From Schleiferiaceae bacterium (GTDB taxonomy: Bacteria; Bacteroidota; Bacteroidia; Flavobacteriales; Schleiferiaceae), in contig JAURAE010000002.1 in assembly GCA_030829675.1 (NCBI GenBank), forward strand, positions 1 through 43,064: a DNA stretch of 43,064 bases, given 5' to 3'. Each line of letters starts with the position of its first letter. Position 1 is the first letter of the stretch. The translations under genes were made by a program, and so were the position numbers. A model generated the notes under the pieces. That model was not told the DNA's origin and ran no database searches. It was given only the letters and a program-made list of their open reading frames with translations. Shown here piece after piece: positions 33,692 to 41,982 of this stretch.

Positions 33692-34324
33692 ATGCAAAAG
33701 TCTTGGGACATCGAAAATTGGGACCGGAAATCCGCCTATGAATTCTTCAAAACCTTTGAAGATCCCTATGTGGGGATTCAGGTGAACCTGGATTGTACCG
33801 CCTTTGTGCAGCAGTGCAAGATGCATTCCTACAGCACGCACCATGCGTTGTTATATGCGGTGGTTCAGGCTGCGAACGCCTATGAGCCGATGCGATTGCG
33901 CAGGACTGCCGATGGTGTGGCATTGCACGATTCCATTGATATTGGTTGTTCGGTGATGCAGCGAGGGACAAAGGCCTTTGTCTTTGCGTATTATCCTTGG
34001 GTTGAAGGGGAATCTGTGGCCGATTTCATTTTCCGCGCCCAACAAATCACAGTCCAAGCGGCTGAAGGCATTCCCTTTGAAGATAGGCCCGACCGCACCA
34101 ACCTAATCTATGGCACGACCTTGCCTTGGCTTTCATTTACCGGCTTTAAGCACCCCAGAAAAGGCGGGAATCACAGTGTCCCAAAAATTGTGTTGGGTAA
34201 GATTACCTCCCAAGCCGGTCGATACATAATTCCCTTCCAGTTAGAGGTGGATCATGCATTGATGGACGGCATTCACATGAGTGAGTATTTGGCCTTGGTG
34301 CAAGAAAATCTAAATAGACTCTAA
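33692..34324 (+). CDS. Chloramphenicol acetyltransferase-like protein (CAT family)
   Basis: A 210-residue protein of the trimeric CAT fold, which moves an acetyl group from acetyl-CoA to a hydroxyl. The active-site motif is seen as D187-H188-A-L-M-D192-G193, so the catalytic histidine and the structural aspartate remain, while the first His of the classical HHxxxDG is Asp. The N-terminal DRKSAYEFFKTFEDPYVGIQ and STHHALLYAVVQA also fit. It lies in a core region with no mobile element, so it is more likely a chromosomal acyltransferase of unknown substrate than a resistance gene. Its end overlaps the convergent ATL gene by 15 bases. Confidence 0.85.
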   Translation: MQKSWDIENWDRKSAYEFFKTFEDPYVGIQVNLDCTAFVQQCKMHSYSTHHALLYAVVQAANAYEPMRLRRTADGVALHDSIDIGCSVMQRGTKAFVFAYYPWVEGESVADFIFRAQQITVQAAEGIPFEDRPDRTNLIYGTTLPWLSFTGFKHPRKGGNHSVPKIVLGKITSQAGRYIIPFQLEVDHALMDGIHMSEYLALVQENLNRL

Positions 34325-34660
34325 AAACTCTTCCTGATCCAGGTGTTCCATGGGATCCCAGACCAATTCCCCGAAGTTTTGAATCTCATCATTTACGACG
34401 GTAATGCCTTCGCTGGCGAGTAAATCTTCCATGACGGTGCTGCCGCCGAAAAAGTGTTTGCCGGTGAGCAGACCTTTGCGGTTGACCACGCGGTGTGCCG
34501 GAACGCTGGGGTCGTTGTGCGAAGCATTCATGGCATAACCCACCACGCGTGCCGATCGACCGGTGCCTAAGAAGCGAGCAATGTGACCGTAGGTGCTCAC
34601 GCGCCCCTCGGGTATGAGGCGGACGACGCGGTATACTCGGTCAAAGAACTCGCTGGCCAT
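34310..34660 (-). CDS. Alkyltransferase-like protein (ATL), MGMT homologue without catalytic cysteine
   Basis: A 116-residue protein matching the DNA-binding domain of O6-alkylguanine-DNA alkyltransferase, with the recognition helix RSARVVGYAMN at about 35-45. The active-site PCHRV box is PAHRV at 54-58, so the acceptor cysteine is alanine (A55). Such ATL proteins bind O6-alkylguanine, cannot remove the alkyl group, and hand the lesion to nucleotide excision repair. The last 30 residues are acidic. Its ATG directly follows the trmB stop codon. Confidence 0.9.
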   Translation of the reverse strand: MASEFFDRVYRVVRLIPEGRVSTYGHIARFLGTGRSARVVGYAMNASHNDPSVPAHRVVNRKGLLTGKHFFGGSTVMEDLLASEGITVVNDEIQNFGELVWDPMEHLDQEEFLESI

Positions 34661-35374
34661 CTATTTCTTGAAATTATCCCAATACGCCATGGCGTCTTCT
34701 ATGCCGTCGAGCTTAAAGCGCAAGTAGGTGGTGGCCTTGCCTTGGGCGAGCCACATGCTTTCGTAGTGCGTAACTACATCGAAAAGGATGCCCTCGTTGG
34801 GGAAGATTTGTTCGTGGATGTTATGGTAGGCCTCCTCTACTTCTAGACCGAGCATTTGAACGATGCCGTGGGTGTAGCCGTGCAGGTATTCGCTATCACA
34901 TTTGAGGTTGATGGTTCCGCCGGGCTTGAGGAATTTGCGGTAGCGTAAGAGGAACTCAGGGTGGGTCAAGCGGTGTTTCGCGCGCTTGTATTTGATTTGA
35001 GGATCTGGGAAGGTGATCCAAATTTCGTCTACTTCATCGGGTCCGAAACACTGGTCGATCCAGTCGATTCGAGTGCGTAGGAACGCCACATTAGTCAAAC
35101 CTTCCTCAGTCGCAGTTTTGGCGCCGCGCCACAGGCGATTGCCTTTGATATCGACACCGACGTGGTTTTGATGAGGATTTCTTCGGGCCAATTCAACGGT
35201 GTATTCCCCCTTCCCACAACCAAGTTCAAGCACGAGGCCTTGGTCATTGGAGAATTGGTCCTTTGCCCAATTTCCTTTGAGCTCTAAACCCAAGCGTGCC
35301 TCTTCGGGACTGGGCTCAACGACGCAGGACATCTGCTCGATTTCACGAAATTTTCGGAGTTTATCTTTTCCCAT
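34661..35374 (-). CDS. trmB: tRNA (guanine-46-N7)-methyltransferase
   Basis: A 237-residue SAM-dependent enzyme that makes m7G46 in the tRNA variable loop. The SAM site LELGCGKGEYTVELA lies at about 49-63, the family motif WITFPDPQIKYKRAKHRLTHPEFL at about 118-142, and GGTINLKCDSEYL near 153-165. The length is typical for Bacteroidota TrmB. A TACTTTTG element ends 4 bases before the ATG. It is co-transcribed with the ATL gene. Confidence 0.96.
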   Translation of the reverse strand: MGKDKLRKFREIEQMSCVVEPSPEEARLGLELKGNWAKDQFSNDQGLVLELGCGKGEYTVELARRNPHQNHVGVDIKGNRLWRGAKTATEEGLTNVAFLRTRIDWIDQCFGPDEVDEIWITFPDPQIKYKRAKHRLTHPEFLLRYRKFLKPGGTINLKCDSEYLHGYTHGIVQMLGLEVEEAYHNIHEQIFPNEGILFDVVTHYESMWLAQGKATTYLRFKLDGIEDAMAYWDNFKK

Positions 35375-35378
35375 GCGG

Positions 35379-35386
35379 CAAAAGTA
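35379..35386 (-). promoter_or_regulatory. -7 promoter element directly upstream of trmB
   Basis: The minus strand reads TACTTTTG, a full TAnnTTTG match, ending 4 bases before the trmB ATG, which predicts a leaderless mRNA. Confidence 0.5.
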
Positions 35387-35389
35387 GGA

Positions 35390-36013
35390 CTAGTATTCAT
35401 TAAAACCCTTCCCCGCGTAAATCTTTGGGATGCATTTTTCAATGCGGTTGAGCTGGGTTTGTTCTTGTTTGGTGCTCCCCACGTGGAGGATATAACTTCT
35501 TTGACGTCCCGGGGTCAGTAGGTCCCAAGCTGTTTGGAGTTGTGGGTCGTTTTCCAGCCAATGTGCCAAGGTTTCCGGCATAGGTTCGCGCTCAGTGGGC
35601 TTAGGAACTTTGGCGTCGCTTTTCTCAAGCTCGATGGCTTCGGCGATGTAGGCGTGGATGTGCGGTTCCAATTCTGCTACTTGGGCGGCAGAGGTAATTT
35701 TGAGTAGGCGTGCGACATTGGAATTGGCCCCTGCTGGAACTAAAATTTTTGCATCATCCTGAAGGAGCACCCCTTTGAAAAAGCTAATGCCGCAGCTGTC
35801 CTTGAAGGAATAGATCATCGCCACATTCTTGCCTTTGAGGGTGTAGGTCGGTTGGCCCCATTTTGCTTCTTGCTCTAATCCGCTTTGGAGCTTAAGCTCG
35901 CGCAAGAGCACCAATGGATCAGCCCAAGTGCGCACCTTGCACTGGTCCGTGCCGTGGAGGGAACAACGTCCGCAGCCGTCGATAAAATAGTCGTTGGGGT
36001 CTTTGATCATCAT
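35390..36013 (-). CDS. DUF1801 / YdeI (OmpD-associated) family protein
   Basis: A 207-residue protein with two parts. Residues about 20-125 match the DUF1801 (YdhG-like) fold, with KWGQPTYTLKGKNVAMIYSFKDSCGISFFKG. Residues about 135-207 are the YdeI-type C-terminus, PETLAHWLENDPQLQTAWDLLTPGRQRSYI, then a helix ending in RIEKCIPKI-AGKGFNEY. An N-terminal cluster of cysteines (C14, C17, C25) could bind a metal. Function unknown; the fold is related to phosphopantetheine-like binding proteins. The CYTH gene lies 3 bases upstream. Confidence 0.85.
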   Translation of the reverse strand: MMIKDPNDYFIDGCGRCSLHGTDQCKVRTWADPLVLLRELKLQSGLEQEAKWGQPTYTLKGKNVAMIYSFKDSCGISFFKGVLLQDDAKILVPAGANSNVARLLKITSAAQVAELEPHIHAYIAEAIELEKSDAKVPKPTEREPMPETLAHWLENDPQLQTAWDLLTPGRQRSYILHVGSTKQEQTQLNRIEKCIPKIYAGKGFNEY

Positions 36014-36016
36014 GGG

Positions 36017-36481
36017 TTACCAATTTTTATAGGGCACCAAACTCAGTGAAGAATTCGAGTACCTACGGTCCCCACTGACTTCCTCACCCAACCACTCCGG
36101 TCGAACGAATTCCTCATCCTCACGGCTGAGCTCAATTTCGGCCACTTCAAGGCCCTCATTGGCCCCTTCGAAAATATCTACTTCCCAAAGGTGCCCCTCG
36201 TGTGCCACGAAATAGCGTCGCTTTTGAATGGGGGGATGCTCACACATTTTCAGCAATGCGGCCGCCTCGTCTTTGGGAATTTCATATTCAAACTCATCGC
36301 GGCTGAGGCCAACGGTCAATCCTTTAATGGTCAAAAACCCATGGGTGTCGGTCTCGCGTACTCGGACGGTGCGCTCGGGATCATAGCTGAGGTAGCCTTG
36401 CGCGAAAAAACTCGAACGTTGCACGCCGGCTTTCCAACCATTGTTGGCGATTAAAAACTTACGTTCGATTTCCTTGGGCAT
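36017..36481 (-). CDS. CYTH domain protein (inorganic triphosphatase/adenylate-cyclase-like)
   Basis: A 154-residue single CYTH domain. The signature EIERKFL at residues 4-10 (ExExK) starts the beta tunnel that binds triphosphates and two metal ions; TVRVRETDTHGFLTIKG, EFEYEIPKDEA and HLWEVDIFEG-NEGLEVAEIEL provide the remaining acidic and basic tunnel residues. Bacterial stand-alone CYTH proteins of this size are often tripolyphosphatases. The catalytic activity is inferred. It lies 3 bases downstream of the RluA-type gene. Confidence 0.92.
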   Translation of the reverse strand: MPKEIERKFLIANNGWKAGVQRSSFFAQGYLSYDPERTVRVRETDTHGFLTIKGLTVGLSRDEFEYEIPKDEAAALLKMCEHPPIQKRRYFVAHEGHLWEVDIFEGANEGLEVAEIELSREDEEFVRPEWLGEEVSGDRRYSNSSLSLVPYKNW

Positions 36482-36484
36482 GCG

Positions 36485-38155
36485 TTAGAAATTTGGGGCC
36501 ACCTCGAATGAAATTTCTTCTTTGGTGGTCGGATGTATAAAACTAATGGATGCAGCGTGAAGATGCAATCTATTGGCCGGCACCCCATAGAGCTCGTCTC
36601 CAAAAATTGGGGTGTGGAGCCCGTCCGGATGGGCACAATGTACGCGCAACTGGTGCGTTCGCCCAGTCACGGGGAAAAGAGCTAATCGTGTCTTGCCATT
36701 GTTGCGCTCGAGTACTTTCCAATGGGTAGTGGCGGGCTTGCCGTGCTCGTGACACACCATTTGGCGCGGAAGATCATAATAATCGGGGCGCAAGGGGAGT
36801 TCGATGGTACCCTCATCGCCCTCAACGATTCCGTCCAGCACGGCGATGTACTGCTTTTTCAGTGTGCGTTTGATGAACTGCTTTTGAACGAATTTGTGGG
36901 CTTGTGGATTTTTGGCGAAGACCAAAATACCCGAGGTAGACATATCTAATCTGTGCAGGAGCACGCTCCCTGTAGCCTCAGGATGGAGGGCCTTGATTCG
37001 GGTCAACGCGGAATCTTCAATATCCTTACCGGGCACGGACAACATGACCTCGGGCTTATTCACCACCACTAAATCCTTGTCGTCATAAATGATGGGCAAT
37101 TCCGCCCCATCACTCCAAGACAGGAGGGGATTGGGTTCGACGGCCACACCCTCGAGCATGTGTCCAAGTATTGGCCGGCAGCGACTGTTGCACGAAGGGT
37201 AGAAGAGGCCCTGTTTGCGCACCTCATTTTTCGGCTCCTTCCCCCACCAAAACTCCCCCATACACAAAGGCTCATACCCCTTTAAATAGGCATATTGGAG
37301 TAGCTTCGGAGCACTGCATTCACCAGCTCCAGAGGGCGGTTGCTGCGTCTCGAAATCCGGGAAGAGGTCCTTGATATCTTTGCGCTCACCGCGCGCATTG
37401 AGGAATTGGTACTGCGAAAAAATCCACGCTTGGAGTGCATTGCTTTTGGCGCGACGGTCCTTTTTTAATTGGTCCAATTTCATTTGCCAACCCTCCACTT
37501 CTTCACGCAATTTCTCCAACTCTTCCTTTTGATGAAAGGCGAACTTTTTGAACTGCAACTGCGTGGTAATACTTTCCGAGGTCAACTCCGCATTGAAGGC
37601 TTCAAAGGCTTCGGCATCAAGGCTGGCTTTGGCCGCCTCGCGGCGTTGCTTGCGGTCGAGTTTTTCTTGTTTTAATTGGCCCCTACCATCGCTCAACACT
37701 TCCTCCACACGAATTTCTTCGTCTTTCAAGAGGGCTTTCAAACGCACAAATTCTGGATTGCGTTTCAAGGCCTCAATGGCTTCGGTCATGTCATTTAGCT
37801 GCGCTTCCCCAAGCTTGTATTCGGTGTGGGCCGCGTGAATATCAGCCACGGCGGGCACCATCCACTCCGGACGCGGCCCATTCAACTTCCCAGAATATGC
37901 CGATAGATAGCCTAATTCTCCTTCGGAATTTCTAACGACCAATACGCCGAGCATTTTTCCTGCTACTGCATCGCCTCCCAAGAGTTCTTCGCAAAGGGTG
38001 GCATCATTTTGCAGTCTCTGTTGCAGATGCTCGGCCGCGGCCACGACCAGCGGGTGTGGGGTGTAAAAAAACGGATAGGTAAAAGCATGAGGCGGCTGCA
38101 GCGCTTCACCGTCGGGTAGGTGGGGTAAAAAGTCAGTGGTGAAGCAAGGGTCCAT
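36485..38155 (-). CDS. RluA-type RNA pseudouridine synthase with long N-terminal extension
   Basis: A 556-residue protein. The C-terminal 200 residues are a RluA-family synthase with HRLDMSTSGILVFAK (catalytic D404) and the substrate motif TGRTHQLRVH near 500-510. The first 330 residues are an extension found in Bacteroidota homologues: an early PYFF-TPHPL-like box, GKMLGVLVVRNSEGELGYLSAYSGKL near 65-92, then a long charged coiled coil (about 110-250). I chose ATG 38155 instead of the TTG 60 bases upstream because a TATTTTTG promoter element lies between them. The RNA target is unknown. Confidence 0.9.
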   Translation of the reverse strand: MDPCFTTDFLPHLPDGEALQPPHAFTYPFFYTPHPLVVAAAEHLQQRLQNDATLCEELLGGDAVAGKMLGVLVVRNSEGELGYLSAYSGKLNGPRPEWMVPAVADIHAAHTEYKLGEAQLNDMTEAIEALKRNPEFVRLKALLKDEEIRVEEVLSDGRGQLKQEKLDRKQRREAAKASLDAEAFEAFNAELTSESITTQLQFKKFAFHQKEELEKLREEVEGWQMKLDQLKKDRRAKSNALQAWIFSQYQFLNARGERKDIKDLFPDFETQQPPSGAGECSAPKLLQYAYLKGYEPLCMGEFWWGKEPKNEVRKQGLFYPSCNSRCRPILGHMLEGVAVEPNPLLSWSDGAELPIIYDDKDLVVVNKPEVMLSVPGKDIEDSALTRIKALHPEATGSVLLHRLDMSTSGILVFAKNPQAHKFVQKQFIKRTLKKQYIAVLDGIVEGDEGTIELPLRPDYYDLPRQMVCHEHGKPATTHWKVLERNNGKTRLALFPVTGRTHQLRVHCAHPDGLHTPIFGDELYGVPANRLHLHAASISFIHPTTKEEISFEVAPNF

Positions 38156-38172
38156 AGCGCGAATGTCTACCA

Positions 38173-38180
38173 CAAAAATA
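38173..38180 (-). promoter_or_regulatory. -7 promoter element for the RluA-type gene
   Basis: The minus strand reads TATTTTTG, a full TAnnTTTG match ending 18 bases before ATG 38155. It lies between the two possible starts and so supports the shorter protein. Confidence 0.52.
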
Positions 38181-38211
38181 GGGGTTCGCGATAGAAATTT
38201 CGCTCCACGGA

Positions 38212-38853
38212 TCAAGTATCAAATATCAACCCGAACTGCAGGTACTGTTTGGTGGTAGATCCAACGGTTTGCAGTAGGTAGCCCAATTGAAATTGAATGT
38301 TCGACGCGTACTTATAGCCCACTCCCCCGTATAGGCGATTGCGGTCAAAGGTGGTTGCTCCTGGTTGCAGGAAAATCTCATCATAGATGCCCAAATAGTA
38401 AGTGCCAACCTCGATGGATGCTGTGTTAAGCGGGTAAAACAACATGCCGCGGTAGCGGTACCGTGTTTTGAATTCGCTTTCAATCCATCGTTGCTCGTAT
38501 CGAAAACGATGCTCGAGCTTGGCTTTTCCGAAATAGTTTGCGGTAATGAGTTGTTGCCAAATCCGATGTTCTTCTACTTCTGGACCTATGCGTGAACTCT
38601 GAAATTCATGGTTGGTAATGTTCGCATAACCGCCCGTGAGCATGAGTCCATTGTCGAACTTATAATTTACCCCTGTACGGAGTAGGAGTTGTTCAAGTTG
38701 AGGTTGCACAGTATAATTCCGGTGTTGTGCCTCGGTGTGGATGCTCCAATGATTGTCGATTTTATTGGTTCCGAAGTACATCATCCAATTGCCCAAATCA
38801 GATTGAGCTAAAACGGTACTTGAGCAGAACAAGAATGTGATCAGCCAGCGCAT
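38212..38853 (-). CDS. DUF2490 outer-membrane beta-barrel protein
   Basis: A 213-residue protein with a signal peptide (MRWLITFLFCSSTVLAQ, cleaved near residue 16) followed by alternating amphipathic strands rich in Tyr and Arg, ending in an aromatic-type C-terminal strand (YLQFGLIFDT). The opening SDLGNWMMYFGTNKIDNHWSIHTEAQHRNY is characteristic of DUF2490. Such proteins are predicted outer-membrane barrels of unknown role. It is separated from the upstream small membrane protein by 37 bases. Confidence 0.9.
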   Translation of the reverse strand: MRWLITFLFCSSTVLAQSDLGNWMMYFGTNKIDNHWSIHTEAQHRNYTVQPQLEQLLLRTGVNYKFDNGLMLTGGYANITNHEFQSSRIGPEVEEHRIWQQLITANYFGKAKLEHRFRYEQRWIESEFKTRYRYRGMLFYPLNTASIEVGTYYLGIYDEIFLQPGATTFDRNRLYGGVGYKYASNIQFQLGYLLQTVGSTTKQYLQFGLIFDT

Positions 38854-38890
38854 AAATAGTGTGTTAGTTCCAAAGAATATAGGGAATTTC

Positions 38891-39181
38891 TCAATACTTC
38901 GAAAGAAAGCCTAAGGCCGAGTTGGCCAGAATCAATATTACGATAAGGGTGATGATCAAGCTGAGGAAGAGTGCGATGAATTGGCGACGTTTGCGCTGAG
39001 AGGCTCGGCTTTTGATTTCAGATTTTATGGCGTCCAATTCTTCTTTGCTCACCTTCTTATCATGGGTCGGCGCGCTCCCATATCCACCCTTGTGCTCTTT
39101 GTCAAAAATCTTAGTGCGCTTGGCCAGGGCGTTGTTCTTTATGGAGCTGACCATGGCAGCTACCGCACCGCCCCAACTCAT
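38891..39181 (-). CDS. Small C-terminally anchored membrane protein
   Basis: A 96-residue protein beginning MSWGGAVAAMVSSIKNN, with a charged cytoplasmic middle (KKVSKEELDAIKSEIKSRAS) and one transmembrane helix at about 67-87. Similar short proteins with a 'SGGA...MI.SLKNN' opening occur across Flavobacteriia, but I do not know a function. Its ATG overlaps the recJ stop codon (ATGA), so it is coupled to recJ. Confidence 0.82.
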   Translation of the reverse strand: MSWGGAVAAMVSSIKNNALAKRTKIFDKEHKGGYGSAPTHDKKVSKEELDAIKSEIKSRASQRKRRQFIALFLSLIITLIVILILANSALGFLSKY

Positions 39182-40890
39182 GATTTCCCTTGTGCTGAGC
39201 GGATATCTTCCACCATTAATTGGAGGTTGCGCTGTCCGCGGAATTCATTGATTTCGAGCGAGGCAATGATATCAATGGCCCCGCCTGCTTCGAGATGTGC
39301 TGCCCAAGACCCTTGACCAAAGGCAATACCCGACATGGTCGTGGCACTGCCCGGATGTTGCAACACCACTCGGAGGTGGCTTTCATCCGCTCCAACGGCC
39401 TTAGTTCCGCCGGAATCTACCAAATTCTGAATGAGGAACCTTGGGGCCTGATTTGCTTCTCCATGCGGCTCCATTTGTGATAGGACGGCGTAGAAACGCT
39501 CGGTGAATTGGTCCAAACTAGCCACCGCATCGTATTCTAATTCTGGCGATTTCATCTCAGCCGTCAAATTCGCCGCACAATAGGTCTCGAACGCCTTTTT
39601 GAAATGTGGCAACTGCGCTTCATCTAGCGTCAAACCGGCGGCATATTTGTGGCCTCCAAACTGCAAAATATGCGCTTCACATGCCTCAATGGCATTATAC
39701 ACATCAAAGCCAATGACGCTGCGCGCAGAACCGCCTAGGTGATCACCGCTTTTGGTCAAAATGATGGTCGGGCGGTAGTGCGTTTCCACGATTTTCGACG
39801 CTACGATGCCCACCACACCCTTGTGCCAATGCGGTCTGTAGAGCACATTGGAATTCGGATAGTTCTCCGGGTCCAATTCCTCTTTGGCCTCCTCGAAAAT
39901 TTCAGCTTGAGTTTCACGACGGTCCTGGTTGAAGGCATTGATGCGCTCCGCGAGTTCGTCCTGTTCCGCGCGGTCGGTGCTACGCAAAAGTTCGACCGCG
40001 CGCAACCCACTCTCCATGCGCCCGGCGGCGTTGATACGCGGGGCAATGCTAAAAGAAATATCTCTGAGGGTAAGGGAATGGGGGGATTTGGCGCTCGCCT
40101 CGAGTAAGCTCATAAACCCGGCACGCGCCTGTCCATTGCGTATGCGCTGCAATCCATAGTGTGCGAGCAATCTATTCTCGCCGGTTACATGCACGATATC
40201 CGCTGCAATGCTCACGGCACATAGGTCGAGGAGGGGGTGCAGGTGCACCTCTTCCGGCAAGCCCCAATGTTCGCATAGTGCTTGGCAAAGTTTGAAGCCA
40301 ACGCCACACCCTGAAAGTTCTTTGTACGGATAAGGGCAATCTGGGCGCTTGGGGTCTAGAATGGCATGTGCCTTGGGTAAGGTTTCTTCCGGACGGTGGT
40401 GGTCACAAACAATCACATCTATGCCGAGCGACCGCGCATGGGCGATTTGGTCAAAGGCCTTAATTCCGCAATCCAACGCAATGATGAGGGTAATGCCCAA
40501 TTCCGCCGCAAGATTAATCCCGTCAAAAGACAATCCGTAGCCTTCCTTATAGCGATCCGGGATATAAGCCTCGATGGGAAACTTGCCTTCGAGAAATTCC
40601 GCCATCAGCGCCACTGACGTGGTTCCGTCGACATCGTAATCGCCGAAAATCATCACATGTTCCTGCTGAATTCTGGCCTTCTCGATGCGCTCCACAGCAC
40701 GCTCCATATCCTTCATTCGATAGGGGTGGTGCAAGAGGTTTAGATCTGGTCGGAAAAAGGCTTTGGCATCCTCAAAGGTCGTGATGCCTCGCTGGACCAA
40801 AAGGGCAGCGAGTAAGGGGTCTTTGGTGACTTCTGCGGTGAGCTGAGACACGGCACCCGGATCCGATATGGGTCGAGCCGTCCAGCGCAT
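39178..40890 (-). CDS. recJ: Single-stranded-DNA-specific exonuclease RecJ
   Basis: A 570-residue DHH-family 5'-3' exonuclease used in recombination and mismatch repair. The first metal motif GDYDVDG is at 83-89, the second is DCGIK near 140, and DHH follows in VIVCDHHRPEE near 157. The DHHA1 domain includes GGHKYAAGLTL near 415-425, and an OB-fold domain covers the last 110 residues. The length is typical. Its ATG overlaps the stop codon of the DAHP synthase gene (TAATG). Confidence 0.97.
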   Translation of the reverse strand: MRWTARPISDPGAVSQLTAEVTKDPLLAALLVQRGITTFEDAKAFFRPDLNLLHHPYRMKDMERAVERIEKARIQQEHVMIFGDYDVDGTTSVALMAEFLEGKFPIEAYIPDRYKEGYGLSFDGINLAAELGITLIIALDCGIKAFDQIAHARSLGIDVIVCDHHRPEETLPKAHAILDPKRPDCPYPYKELSGCGVGFKLCQALCEHWGLPEEVHLHPLLDLCAVSIAADIVHVTGENRLLAHYGLQRIRNGQARAGFMSLLEASAKSPHSLTLRDISFSIAPRINAAGRMESGLRAVELLRSTDRAEQDELAERINAFNQDRRETQAEIFEEAKEELDPENYPNSNVLYRPHWHKGVVGIVASKIVETHYRPTIILTKSGDHLGGSARSVIGFDVYNAIEACEAHILQFGGHKYAAGLTLDEAQLPHFKKAFETYCAANLTAEMKSPELEYDAVASLDQFTERFYAVLSQMEPHGEANQAPRFLIQNLVDSGGTKAVGADESHLRVVLQHPGSATTMSGIAFGQGSWAAHLEAGGAIDIIASLEINEFRGQRNLQLMVEDIRSAQGKS

Positions 40891-41981
40891 TACGACTCTT
40901 TTTTAGTCAGTCGCGTTTGGTATTCGACGCTGTATTTGTGGATGGTCGCGAAGAGGTCATGCATGAACTCCGGCGTTAAACCTTCACCATCCCCTTTTTC
41001 AGTGCGTTCTTTGACGAGTTTCAACCAGCGGTCCATCTGGAAAATACTGGTCCCTTCTTGTTCTTTGATGATGGCAATTTCTTTAGCCAACGCGAAGCGC
41101 TGACGCATTATATCTACCAAATTATCGTCTAATTCATCCAGTGAATCTCGCAATGATTTCAGAGCTTCACTCGCTCCTTGATCCAATTTCTTAGGGTGGA
41201 TGACTAGGTTCTTGATGACCTCGCCTAATTTCTCCGGATTCATTTGTTGTGCAGCATCACTGAGCGCTATCTCTGGAGTGATGTGACTTTCTACCATCAA
41301 TCCGTCCATGCCTAAATCCATGGCGACCTGACATACTTCCGGCACGAGTAGTCGCTTTCCGGCGATGTGGCTCGGATCCACAATGATCTTCACGTCCGGC
41401 ATTAACGCACGCAATCCAAAGCTATGATGCCAGTGCGGTTCATTGCGGTACACTCCTTTTGCCGAGGAGAAAAACCCTCGGTGTACTGCGGCAACACGTT
41501 CAATACCTACATTTTGGAATCGCTCAATGGCACCTGCCCAAAGGCCTATTTCTGCATGAATAGGATTCTTGACTAATACAGGGATTTTGACCCCTTTCAA
41601 TGCTTCAGCAATTTCTTGCACGTAAAAAGGATTTACCGTGGTGCGCGCACCGATCCACAAAACATCTATACCGGCCTTAAGTGCCGCCTCGACATGCTCG
41701 GTGTTGGCGACCTCGGTGGTCGTGGGTGTGCCTATGGCACGGCCAGCATCAATCAACCATTGCATTGACTCCAGTCCCACACCTTCGAAGCTTCCAGGTT
41801 TGGTTCTGGGTTTCCAGACACCGCCGCGCAACAAACTAATGGGTGTATGTGCCTTGAGCGCTTGTGCAGTGGCTAAAATTTGTTCGGGACTTTCCACAGA
41901 ACATGGACCCGCAATGAGCAGGGGCGATTCTGTAGGTCCGTCGAACCATTGATCAATATGTTGAATTTTCGATGCTACCAT
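40890..41981 (-). CDS. Bifunctional DAHP synthase / chorismate mutase
   Basis: A 363-residue fusion. Residues about 10-260 are a type I-beta (KDSA-like) 3-deoxy-7-phosphoheptulonate synthase: LIAGPCSVESPEQ near 22-34, RGGVWKPRTKPGSFEGVG near 55-72, and VDPSHIAGKR near 196-206. Residues about 275-360 are an AroQ-type chorismate mutase helix bundle (RDSLDELDDNLVDIMRQRFALAKEIA). Together they supply the first step and a branch step of aromatic amino acid synthesis; the fused mutase commonly serves as feedback sensor. The mutase is C-terminal, the Bacteroidota order, and opposite to Bacillus AroA. rsmI ends 1 base upstream. Confidence 0.95.
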   Translation of the reverse strand: MVASKIQHIDQWFDGPTESPLLIAGPCSVESPEQILATAQALKAHTPISLLRGGVWKPRTKPGSFEGVGLESMQWLIDAGRAIGTPTTTEVANTEHVEAALKAGIDVLWIGARTTVNPFYVQEIAEALKGVKIPVLVKNPIHAEIGLWAGAIERFQNVGIERVAAVHRGFFSSAKGVYRNEPHWHHSFGLRALMPDVKIIVDPSHIAGKRLLVPEVCQVAMDLGMDGLMVESHITPEIALSDAAQQMNPEKLGEVIKNLVIHPKKLDQGASEALKSLRDSLDELDDNLVDIMRQRFALAKEIAIIKEQEGTSIFQMDRWLKLVKERTEKGDGEGLTPEFMHDLFATIHKYSVEYQTRLTKKES

Positions 41982-41982
41982 A

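Noticed and set aside
33692..34324. Acquired chloramphenicol resistance gene.
   Set aside because: No insertion sequence, integron or composition shift nearby, and the active-site motif differs from classical CAT.
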